The notes under the pieces: generated by a model
The model's input: only the letters and a program-made list of their open reading frames with translations
What the model was told of the DNA's origin: nothing
Database searches by the model: none
From: Micromonospora sediminimaris
Lineage (GTDB): Bacteria; Actinomycetota; Actinomycetes; Mycobacteriales; Micromonosporaceae
DNA: 64,000 bases
Reading direction: 5' to 3'
Assembly (NCBI GenBank): GCA_900112325.1
Contig: FOLJ01000003.1
Span: forward strand, 186,001-250,000
Translations under genes and position numbers: made by a program
In this document: positions 32,592-39,955 of the stretch, one piece after another
Numbering within the stretch: the first letter of the stretch is position 1
Layout of the letters: the number at the start of each line of letters is the position of its first letter

Positions 32592-33893
32592 ATGCCGGGT
32601 GCGTACCGGGTGTGGTTGGGCGGCAGCGCGCTGAGTCTGGTCGGCGTACAGGCGATGGCGTTCGCGATGGCCTGGTCGGCGGCCGGGCAGGGGGCTCGGT
32701 TCGCCGCCCTGGTGCCGACCGCGATCGTGCTGCCCCGGGTGCTGCTGCTGTTGGTGGGCGGTGCGGTGGCCGACCGGTTCGGCGTCTGGCTCGTCCTGCT
32801 CGCCTCGAACGCGGCCATGGTGGTGGTCACCGTGGCATTGGCCGCCGTCACGTGGTCGCCGCTCGACCTGCGGCTGCCGCTGCTGCTCGCCGCGCTGGCG
32901 ATCGGCACCGTGGACGCCTTTCAGCTGCCGAGTTCGGGCTCGATGCCACGGCGGCTGGTACCGCCGGAGGCGCTGGCCCGCGCGATGTCGGCCCGGCAAC
33001 TCGTCGGGCAGTTCGCGATGTTCACCGGCCCGCCGCTGGGTGGCGTGCTGCTCGGGATGGCCGGGCTCGCCGGGGCAGCTCTGGCCAACACCGCCACCTT
33101 CCTGGCGATGCTCGCGGTCCTGCTGGTCGTCCGACCCGCCGCCGAGCAACCGCAGGACGCCGGGCCGGACTGCGAGGGGCCCGCCGCCGGGTCGGCCGGC
33201 GGGCGGCCACCGAACACCGGACGAGGCCACAGGCTGCCCGCCGCCGGGGTGGCTCACCGGCGGTCGCCGGTGTCGGCCGCGTTGGACGGGCTGCGCCTTG
33301 CCTGGTCGGTGCCGGTGCTGCGGGTGGCGCTGCTGGTGACCGGCGTCGCGGCGGGGTTCCTCCTGCCGGTCGGCACGCTGCTGGTGCCCCTGCTGGCCCG
33401 GCAACGCGACTGGTCGGCGTCGGCCACCGGCGCGGTCGTCGCGGCGATGGCAGTGGGCACCGCCGCCGTCGCGCTGGGGGTCCTGCTGCGCGGCGGGTCC
33501 TCCCGTCCCGCAGCGGTGGCCGCCGTCGGCCTCCTGGTCGCCGCCGCTGGCGTGGTCGCGCTCGCGGTCGCCCGCGTTCCGCTGCCGGCCGTCCTGGCCG
33601 GTGTGCTCGTCGGTGCCGGCGTCGGCTGCTTCGCCACGCACGTCGGTCCACTGGTCCTGGCCGCCACGCCGCTCACCCACCTGGCTCGGGTGCAGTCCGT
33701 GCTGGTGCTGGCGCAGAGTCTGCCGTTGTTGGTGACGGCCAACGCGTTCGGCCTCGTCGTCGAGATCGTGGACGTCCCGGCGGTGCTGTTCGGCTGCGCG
33801 GGCGTCCTCGCCGTGACCGGGCTGGCGACCCTGGCCACGCCGGCCCTGCGCGGCTCATCGTCCCCGGCGACTGTTCGTCACTCGAATATCTGA
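32592..33893 (+). CDS. MFS transporter, probable drug or metabolite exporter
   Basis: The 433-residue protein is almost entirely hydrophobic, with about 12 membrane segments and a charged cytoplasmic loop at about 185-230 between two six-helix halves. The loop after helix 2 has G-G-A-V-A-D-R-F-G, the usual MFS motif A. The overall pattern fits the DHA3 (macrolide-efflux-like) group; no substrate can be named. ATG 32592 is chosen because it directly precedes the first helix; a GTG about 30 bp upstream is possible. The next gene, a MarR-type regulator, starts 15 bp after the stop and may respond to an exported compound. Confidence 0.75.
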   Translation: MPGAYRVWLGGSALSLVGVQAMAFAMAWSAAGQGARFAALVPTAIVLPRVLLLLVGGAVADRFGVWLVLLASNAAMVVVTVALAAVTWSPLDLRLPLLLAALAIGTVDAFQLPSSGSMPRRLVPPEALARAMSARQLVGQFAMFTGPPLGGVLLGMAGLAGAALANTATFLAMLAVLLVVRPAAEQPQDAGPDCEGPAAGSAGGRPPNTGRGHRLPAAGVAHRRSPVSAALDGLRLAWSVPVLRVALLVTGVAAGFLLPVGTLLVPLLARQRDWSASATGAVVAAMAVGTAAVALGVLLRGGSSRPAAVAAVGLLVAAAGVVALAVARVPLPAVLAGVLVGAGVGCFATHVGPLVLAATPLTHLARVQSVLVLAQSLPLLVTANAFGLVVEIVDVPAVLFGCAGVLAVTGLATLATPALRGSSSPATVRHSNI

Positions 33894-33903
33894 CTAAAGT
33901 CAG
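33890..33903 (+). promoter_or_regulatory. MarR-type palindrome and -10 box at the MFS/MarR-GNAT junction
   Basis: CTGAC-TAAA-GTCAG is a 14-bp palindrome overlapping the MFS stop codon. TAAAGT (33895-33900) inside it is a good -10 box for a transcript starting at the GTG at 33909. It resembles operators of MarR regulators, so autoregulation is likely. Confidence 0.55.
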
Positions 33904-33908
33904 CAATC

Positions 33909-34790
33909 GTGGATCGTGCACTCGTGGACGTGGTGCGGCGCTTCAACCGCACGGTGACCCAGCGCGTCGGCGCGCTCGACGACAGCTATCTCGCTCGGGA
34001 TCGACCCCTGGCGCAAGCACGGCTGCTCTGGGAGATCGGACCCGACGGTGCCGAGGTCGCGGCCCTGCGTACCCGGCTGGATCTCGACGCCGGCTACCTC
34101 AGCCGGCTGCTCCGGACGCTGGAGGGTGCGGGCCTCGTCGTGGTGGGGCCCGCTGAGGGAGACGGCCGGGTGCGGACCGTCCGCCTCACCGACGCCGGCC
34201 GCGCCGAGTGGCAGCTGCTGGACGGCAGGTCCGACGAGCTGGCCTGGTCGGTCCTCGCGCCGCTCACCGCCGGCCAACGCGCCCGGCTCACCTGCGCCAT
34301 GGCCGAGGTCGAGCGCCTGTTGATGGCGTCGCTTGTCACCATCGAACCCTGCCATCCCGGTGAGCCGCGTGCCCGCGCCTGCCTGCGGGCGTACGTGCGG
34401 GAACTCGCCGCCCGGTTCGACTCCGGCTTCGAGTTGGGTCAGGGCGGCGCCGACGAGCAGGAATACGTGCCTCCGGCCGGCCTCTTCCTGGTCGCCACCC
34501 TCTCGACCGAGGCGGTGGGCTGCGGTGGGCTGCGGCTGTCCCCGGGCGAGCCCGCCGAGATCAAGCGCCTCTGGGTGTCGGCCGCGGTGCGCGGGCTCGG
34601 CGTCGGGCGTCGCCTGCTGGGCGAGTTGGAGCGGCACGCCGTGGCGGCCGGCGCGGCCAGCATCCGCCTCGACACCAACCGCACTCTCACCGAGGCGATG
34701 CGGCTCTACCGCGCCGAGGGTTACCAGGAGATCCCGCGCTACAACGACAACCCGTACGCCCACCACTGGTTCGCCAAGCCGCTGACCTGA
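33909..34790 (+). CDS. MarR-family regulator fused to a GNAT acetyltransferase
   Basis: The 293-residue protein joins a MarR winged-helix domain (about 1-140, with L-R-T-R-L-D-L-D-A-G-Y-L-S-R-L-L-R and a wing around G-D-G-R-V-R-T-V) to a GNAT fold (about 150-293) carrying the acetyl-CoA loop V-R-G-L-G-V-G-R-R-L-L. Such fusions are a recognised actinobacterial family; the acetylated substrate is unknown. GTG 33909 has no ribosome site, and a -10 box lies eight bases before it, so the message is probably leaderless. Close placement behind the MFS gene suggests joint control. Confidence 0.82.
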   Translation: MDRALVDVVRRFNRTVTQRVGALDDSYLARDRPLAQARLLWEIGPDGAEVAALRTRLDLDAGYLSRLLRTLEGAGLVVVGPAEGDGRVRTVRLTDAGRAEWQLLDGRSDELAWSVLAPLTAGQRARLTCAMAEVERLLMASLVTIEPCHPGEPRARACLRAYVRELAARFDSGFELGQGGADEQEYVPPAGLFLVATLSTEAVGCGGLRLSPGEPAEIKRLWVSAAVRGLGVGRRLLGELERHAVAAGAASIRLDTNRTLTEAMRLYRAEGYQEIPRYNDNPYAHHWFAKPLT

Positions 34791-34836
34791 AACGCGCGCT
34801 GGCAGGTACCCGCCGAAGCCCGGCGATGGTGAGCCG

Positions 34837-34872
34837 TTGACGGAGACATAGCAGTTGATCACACTGTCGCGG
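34837..34872 (+). promoter_or_regulatory. Promoter of a probable leaderless message for the M48-like gene
   Basis: TTGACG (34837-34842), a 17-bp spacer and CACACT (34860-34865) place the transcription start at about 34872, the first base of an in-frame GTG. Confidence 0.5.
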
Positions 34873-36176
34873 TGCCCATCGCGCGTGACCACATCATGTC
34901 CGAGCCCGGCGTCGGCTCCTGCCCGGATTGCGCCAGCACGGAGCTGCGGACCGTCGTCGATCAGCCACCCTGGTGCGGACGTTGTGAGTGGAACCTCGAC
35001 GTCGCCGCTTCGAGTGCCGTCGGCCGTCTCGGCCGGTCTCTCGAACGGCTCGATCGTCGTGCCGGGTTCCGGGCGGACCGCCGCCTGGCCCACATGGCCA
35101 CGCAGTTGGGTGCTTCCCACTCCTGGCTGACGCCTGCCTTCCTGCTGCTCGTGCTGGTCTCGTTCGCGCTGGTGCTTCTTCCGTTAGGTGCGCTGGCCGC
35201 CGCCGTGTGGCTGCTGGTCGACGGCGTGGGGCCGTTGATTCTGCCGCTGCTGCTCGCCGCCGTGGCCTACGCGCTGCGTCCCCGCCTGGGCAGCGTCCGA
35301 CAGGTGGTCAAAGGCGCCTACCGGTTGACTCCGCAGCGACAGGCGGCGCTGCACCGTCTGGTCGAACGGGTCGGCGACTCTGTCGGCGCACCGAAGCCCG
35401 ACCTCATAGTGCTCAACGACGAGTGGAACGCGGCGGCGGCAGTCGTCGGGGTGCGCAGGACCCGAGTACTGCTGCTCGGTGTACCGCTGCTCGTGGGCCT
35501 GTCGCCGCAGGAGATGGTGGCACTGATCGGTCACGAACTCGGACACTTCCGCTGGGCCGACTCGCGCCGTCGTCTCCTCACGCAGCCGGCCCGGACCTTC
35601 TTCGGCATGCTCGCGACCGCGACCCGGCCGCCACACGGAGACGCGCACGACAGGGACGTGGCGGGTATCTACGCCCTCTTCTACACACTCTGGCAGTTGG
35701 TCGGAGGTGCCGTCAGCTGGCTGCTGTTCGCCGTACACCTCGCGATGAACACGCTCGATGCCCGGGAGGGGCGTCGAGCGGAGGTGCGAGCCGACGCGAT
35801 GGCGGCGAGTGCGGCGGGCAGCACCGCGGCTCTCAGCATGATCGACGTCTTGGCGTTGTCGCCTCTGCTGTCGCCTCTCGTCACCGCGCATCCAACGCCG
35901 GGGGTCGCGATGGACGTGTGGCGGCGGGCCATCGCCACCACCCGTGCGGAGCAGGCGGTGCGGCTGCCGATGCTGCGTCAGCTCACCATCCGCGAGTACG
36001 CGTCACTGCTCGCCAGCCATCCGGCGCCGGGCCGGCGGCACCAGGTGATCTCGGGAATGCCCCACCGGGACGCCTCGGTCGTGGTGACCCCGGACGAAGC
36101 GGCCTCCCTCGATGCCGAGCTGCGGCCATTCGTCGAGGCGCTGCGCAAGCAACTCGCGCAGGCGTACGACCTGTGA
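34872..36176 (+). CDS. Membrane-bound M48-type zinc metalloprotease with N-terminal zinc ribbon
   Basis: The 434-residue protein has a rubredoxin-like ribbon (C-P-D-C near residue 17 and C-G-R-C about 20 residues later), two to three membrane segments (about 85-135) and a cytoplasmic or juxtamembrane protease domain. The zinc site is H221-E-x-x-H225 (G-H-E-L-G-H) with E304 and D308 in A-E-V-R-A-D as third ligand motif. This is the HtpX/Ste24 class, which degrades membrane proteins. GTG 34872 is taken as the start because a promoter predicts transcription from that base; ATG 34896 is the alternative. The substrate is not predictable. Confidence 0.75.
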   Translation: MPIARDHIMSEPGVGSCPDCASTELRTVVDQPPWCGRCEWNLDVAASSAVGRLGRSLERLDRRAGFRADRRLAHMATQLGASHSWLTPAFLLLVLVSFALVLLPLGALAAAVWLLVDGVGPLILPLLLAAVAYALRPRLGSVRQVVKGAYRLTPQRQAALHRLVERVGDSVGAPKPDLIVLNDEWNAAAAVVGVRRTRVLLLGVPLLVGLSPQEMVALIGHELGHFRWADSRRRLLTQPARTFFGMLATATRPPHGDAHDRDVAGIYALFYTLWQLVGGAVSWLLFAVHLAMNTLDAREGRRAEVRADAMAASAAGSTAALSMIDVLALSPLLSPLVTAHPTPGVAMDVWRRAIATTRAEQAVRLPMLRQLTIREYASLLASHPAPGRRHQVISGMPHRDASVVVTPDEAASLDAELRPFVEALRKQLAQAYDL

Positions 36177-36256
36177 CCGTGGCCGCCTGAGGCTCACCCG
36201 GCGGGGACGTCCCGGCGGCGGTACTGGTCGCCGGTCGGGTGCTTGCCGGCAAGAAA

Positions 36257-36272
36257 TGAATGATGGTTCAAT
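36257..36272 (+). promoter_or_regulatory. Candidate TetR operator and -10 box
   Basis: TGAA-N6-TTCA (36257-36270) is a partial palindrome overlapping TTCAAT (36267-36272), a -10 candidate that would start transcription at GTG 36279. Confidence 0.35.
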
Positions 36273-36278
36273 CCTTTG

Positions 36279-36878
36279 GTGGCCTACCGGAGCACGGAGC
36301 GGGTGAAGGCGCGGCTGACCGCCTCGCGGGAGCGCATCGTGGCCGCCGCGATCGGCATTCTGGCCGATCATGGCTATGCCGGCTGCTCGGTCGCTGCCGT
36401 CGCGGCGCGGGCCGGGGTGGCGACCGGCAGCGTGTACCGTCACTTTCCTGCCAAGGCTGACCTCTTCGCCGAGGTGTTCCGTTCCGCCGGCCAGCGCGAG
36501 ATCGACGCCGTCACCCGGGCCGCTGCGGCCGAGAGCACGGCCGCGGCGCGGGTCCGCGCGGTCATCGAAACCTTCGCCGGCCGGGCCCTACGGTCGCCAC
36601 GGCTGGCGTACGCCCTGCTCGCCGAGCCGGTCGATCCGGCGGTGGAGGCGCAGCGACTGGTCTTCCGGCGTGCCCATGCGGCGCTGCTGGCCGGCTACAT
36701 CGCCGACGGGGTGGCCGACGGTGAGCTGCCGGCGCAGAATCCCGAGCTGACGTCCACCGCAGTGGTCGGCGCGCTGGCTGAGGCGATGGTGGGCCCGCTG
36801 GCCTCCGGTGTCGCCGGCCCGGACACCGTCGGCGGCCTGATCACCTTCATCCACCGCGCGTTGGGAGTTCCGTCGTGA
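36279..36878 (+). CDS. TetR-family regulator
   Basis: The 199-residue repressor has a TetR helix-turn-helix (about 15-60; S-V-A-A-V-A-A-R-A-G-V-A-T-G-S-V-Y-R-H-F) and an alpha-helical ligand domain. The GTG start at 36279 follows a -10 box by seven bases and has no ribosome site; TTG 36276 is possible. Its stop overlaps the start of the AidB-like gene by GTGA, so it very likely controls that gene and responds to an acyl-CoA or fatty acid; this is inferred from position only. Confidence 0.85.
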   Translation: MAYRSTERVKARLTASRERIVAAAIGILADHGYAGCSVAAVAARAGVATGSVYRHFPAKADLFAEVFRSAGQREIDAVTRAAAAESTAAARVRAVIETFAGRALRSPRLAYALLAEPVDPAVEAQRLVFRRAHAALLAGYIADGVADGELPAQNPELTSTAVVGALAEAMVGPLASGVAGPDTVGGLITFIHRALGVPS

Positions 36879-38503
36879 GCACACACGAGGTGTTCAATCA
36901 GGTGCCGCCGCTGGTCGGCCACGACACGGCCGACGAGCCCGCGCTGCTCGACGCGCTGGCCCGGGAGGGGGCCGACTGGGCCACGGCCGAGGTGCACGAA
37001 CTCGGCCGGCTGGCCGGCACCGAACAGGCGGTCGAGCACGGCCGGCTGGCCAACGAACATCCGCCGGTGCTGCGCACCCACGACCGGTACGGACACCGGG
37101 TCGACGAGGTGGAGTTCCACCCCTCCTGGCACGAGTTGATGCGTACCGCCGTGGCGCACGGCCTGCACGCCGCTCCCTGGGCCGACGAGCGACCCGGCGC
37201 GCATGTCGCCCGGGCCGCGAAGTTCCACGTCTGGCGACCCGACGCCGGCCACGGTTGCCCGATCTCGATGACGTACGCGGCGGTACCCGCGCTGCGGCAC
37301 GCCCCCGACCTGGCCGCTCGCTACGAACCGCTGCTGACCGCCCGCAGCTACGATTTCGGGCTGCGGGAACCGCAGCGCAAGCAGGGGCTGCTCGCGGGCA
37401 TGTCGATGACCGAGAAGCAGGGCGGGTCGGACGTCCGGGCAAACACCACCACGGCCCGCCCGACGCCCGACGGCAGCTACCGGCTGGTCGGGCACAAGTG
37501 GTTCACCTCGGCGCCGATGTGCGACCTCTTCCTCACCCTCGCCCAGGCGCCGGGCGGGCTCACCTGCTTCCTGGTCCCGCGGGTGCTTCCCGACGGCACC
37601 CGGAACCCGATGCGGTTGATGCGGCTGAAGGACAAGCTCGGCAACCGCTCCAACGCCTCCGCCGAGGTGGAGTACGACGAGGCGGTGGCGTGGCGGGTCG
37701 GCGACGAGGGCCGGGGCGTCCGCACCATCATCGACATGGTGAACCTGACCCGGTTGGACTGCGTGATCGGTGCGGCGTCCGGCATGCGCCACGGGGTCGT
37801 CACCGCCACCCATCACGCCGCGCACCGGCGGGCGTTCGGTCGGTACCTCGTGGATCAGCCGCTGATGCGCAACGTCCTGGCCGACCTGGCGGTGGAGTCC
37901 GAGGCCGCCACGGTGCTGATGATGCGCCTGGCCGGGGCGACCGACCGTTCGGCACGTGGCGACGCGGCCGAGACGGCGTTCAAGCGGATCGCCCTCGCCG
38001 TGGGCAAGTACTGGGTCTGCAAGCGGTGGCCCGGTCACGCCGCGGAGGCCCTGGAGTGCCTGGGCGGCAACGGCTACGTGGAGGAGTCCGGGATGCCGCG
38101 GCTGTTCCGCGAGTCGCCGCTGAACTCCATCTGGGAGGGCTCGGGTAACGTCGCCGCGCTGGACGTGCTGCGGGCGCTGGCCGGCCAGCCCGAGGTGATG
38201 GCGGCGTTCCAGTCGGAGGTGGACGCCGCCGCGGGCGCTGACGCCCGGCTCGACGCCGCGGTCCGCCAGGTGCGGGCGGCCCTGGCCGATCCGGCCGATC
38301 TGGAGGTACGTGCCCGCCGGGTGGTCGAACAACTGGCGCTGGTGTTGCAGGGGGCGCTGTTGGTGCGTCACGGTCACCCGGCGGTCGCCGACGCCTTCTG
38401 CGCGTCCCGGCTCGGTGGCGACCGGGGGCATGCCTACGGCACGTTGCCGGCCGGCGTCGACTTCGCCGCGATCATCGACCGGGCCACCCCGAAGGTGGGC
38501 TGA
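36875..38503 (+). CDS. aidB: AidB-like acyl-CoA dehydrogenase
   Basis: The 542-residue flavoprotein belongs to the AidB branch, which is longer than ordinary acyl-CoA dehydrogenases. Features are M-S-M-T-E-K-Q-G-G-S-D-V-R at the FAD site, K-W-F-T-S-A-P-M, and the base-containing S-I-W-E-G-S-G-N (E421). In E. coli AidB is induced by alkylation damage and shows isovaleryl-CoA dehydrogenase activity; the true role here may be branched acyl-CoA oxidation or stress protection. It is translationally coupled to the TetR gene. Confidence 0.88.
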   Translation: MSTHEVFNQVPPLVGHDTADEPALLDALAREGADWATAEVHELGRLAGTEQAVEHGRLANEHPPVLRTHDRYGHRVDEVEFHPSWHELMRTAVAHGLHAAPWADERPGAHVARAAKFHVWRPDAGHGCPISMTYAAVPALRHAPDLAARYEPLLTARSYDFGLREPQRKQGLLAGMSMTEKQGGSDVRANTTTARPTPDGSYRLVGHKWFTSAPMCDLFLTLAQAPGGLTCFLVPRVLPDGTRNPMRLMRLKDKLGNRSNASAEVEYDEAVAWRVGDEGRGVRTIIDMVNLTRLDCVIGAASGMRHGVVTATHHAAHRRAFGRYLVDQPLMRNVLADLAVESEAATVLMMRLAGATDRSARGDAAETAFKRIALAVGKYWVCKRWPGHAAEALECLGGNGYVEESGMPRLFRESPLNSIWEGSGNVAALDVLRALAGQPEVMAAFQSEVDAAAGADARLDAAVRQVRAALADPADLEVRARRVVEQLALVLQGALLVRHGHPAVADAFCASRLGGDRGHAYGTLPAGVDFAAIIDRATPKVG

Positions 38504-38508
38504 CCGGT

Positions 38509-38539
38509 CCGGCGCCGCCGCGGTGGACGGCGACGCCGG
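38509..38539. terminator. Hairpin between aidB-like and chitinase genes
   Basis: CCGGCGCCGCCG (38509-38520) pairs with 38528-38539 with one mismatch, between convergent genes. Confidence 0.55.
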
Positions 38540-38549
38540 AGCCGGGGGA

Positions 38550-39632
38550 TCAGCAGTAGAGGTTCGCTCCGGCGGGCACCCCGAGGATGCCCACGAACTG
38601 CTGGTACCGGGTGACCCGACTCTGCACCTGGGCGGGGTTGCCGCCGTTGCACTCGATCGAGCCGTTGATGCTGCGGATGGTCTGCCCGAAGCCGGCCCCG
38701 GTGACCATCGCGTTGTGCGCGGTCATCGTGCCGGGCCCGTGCTGCGTCATCCAGTACCAGATGGCGGTCTTCCAGGCCACGGCGGCGTCGTTCTGCACCA
38801 GCCACGGGTTCGTCAGCAGTGGCAGCCCGAGGGCGGCGCCGGCCGCGTTGTAGTTGAAGTTCCAGCTCAGTTGGATCGGCCCCCGCCCGTAGTAGGCGGC
38901 CTGGCCAGCCGGGCACCCGTACGGCTGGCCGCTGTCGCAGTAGTGCGGGTAGTTGGCGGTGTTCTGCTCCACGATGTGCACCAGGCCGCCGGTCTCGTGG
39001 TAGACGTTCGCCAGGAAGGCCGCCGCCTCCTGTCGCTGCACGGTGGCACTACCGGTGCGCGCGAACGCCGGGTAGGCGTTCAGCGCGTTGATCAGCCCGG
39101 AGTACGTGTAGAAGGAGTTCCGGTTCGGGAACATCTGACGGAACTGGGCCTCGCTGACCACGAAGCCACCCGGGTTGGTCGGCGGCGGGCTGCTGGTGGG
39201 CGGCGTGCCCGAGCAGGTGTACGGGTTCCAGTACCAGGTGCTGATGATCGGGTCGTAGCCGGGATTGTCGTGCTCGGCGATGTAGTACTGGCCGTTGGTG
39301 TACCGCACGATGCTGCCGGCCGGGTACCAGGTGCCGGCGATCCAGTTGGGATGGTTGCAGGTGCCGTCCGGGGGCGGCGGGGTGCTGCCGCCGCAGGCGC
39401 CGAGATCCTGCCAGACTCCGGTGGTGCCGGGCGGGGCCTCGCTCTGCGTCCACCACTTCGCCTGGTAGTTGCGGCCGTTGTGGGAGACCTGCATGCCCGA
39501 GGTGTAGACCGCGGCGGACTGCCACGGGGTGGCACAGGCGGCGGCGGAGGCGGCGGTCGACGGGATCACCGCCAGCAGCGCGCCGGTGAGCGTCAGTGCC
39601 GCGAGCGCGGCCAGGGCGCGCAATCTCGACAT
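38550..39632 (-). CDS. Secreted GH19 chitinase with two chitin-binding modules
   Basis: The 360-residue product starts at ATG 39632 behind AAAGGAGTG. A signal peptide (about 1-30, ending A-S-A) precedes two small aromatic-rich CBM5/12-type modules (about 32-75 and 88-132; W-W-T-Q-S-E-A-P and Y-Y-I-A-E-H-D-N-P-G). A P/T/S linker leads to a GH19 domain with catalytic E213 (Y-H-E-T-G-G), second acid E222 and the Y-Y-G-R-G-P-I-Q-L-S motif. It cleaves fungal or insect chitin. No site matching the DasR consensus is visible upstream. Confidence 0.92.
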   Translation of the reverse strand: MSRLRALAALAALTLTGALLAVIPSTAASAAACATPWQSAAVYTSGMQVSHNGRNYQAKWWTQSEAPPGTTGVWQDLGACGGSTPPPPDGTCNHPNWIAGTWYPAGSIVRYTNGQYYIAEHDNPGYDPIISTWYWNPYTCSGTPPTSSPPPTNPGGFVVSEAQFRQMFPNRNSFYTYSGLINALNAYPAFARTGSATVQRQEAAAFLANVYHETGGLVHIVEQNTANYPHYCDSGQPYGCPAGQAAYYGRGPIQLSWNFNYNAAGAALGLPLLTNPWLVQNDAAVAWKTAIWYWMTQHGPGTMTAHNAMVTGAGFGQTIRSINGSIECNGGNPAQVQSRVTRYQQFVGILGVPAGANLYC

Positions 39633-39955
39633 GCGATCACTCCTTTCCAGGGGGAGCGGTACGTCGAGAGCCGGAACGGTCATCGACGACTGTGATGGTA
39701 ACACCCACTGTTCATAAACCTTACTATTAGTTCCGAGCAGTGAACCGGGCGTTGAGCCGGACCGATTGCTGTGGGATTCTTGGACGCCGATGCGTTGTCG
39801 CGCGTGTGAGTGACCGTCGCTCGATGGGCAACCGGGACCGTCACGGTTCCGGGGGGTGACGGCCGAAGACGGATTCGTCTCCGATCCATCGGCCCCGGGC
39901 CCGGCACGTCGGGCTCGGGGCCGGTGGGTCTCCGCGTGACCAACGAAGGAAGATC
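39633..39955. other. Divergent intergenic region between chitinase and clan GH-A genes
   Basis: The interval carries an AT-rich patch around 39695-39740 (GGTAACACCC, TTCATAAACC, TTACTATTAG) where promoters of both divergent genes probably lie. I cannot assign exact -35/-10 boxes. It has no gene and no copy of the LacI-type operator. Confidence 0.4.

Noticed and set aside
32232..33680. Upstream extension of the GH127 reading frame by nearly 500 codons
   Set aside because: It overlaps the MFS gene on the other strand, is proline/arginine/glutamine-rich, and the twin-arginine signal and GGAGG site show that translation starts at 32231.
39633..39955. DasR-type site upstream of the chitinase gene
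   Set aside because: I looked for the ACTGGTCTAGACCAGT-like palindrome and saw none; the AT-rich patch here is not a match.
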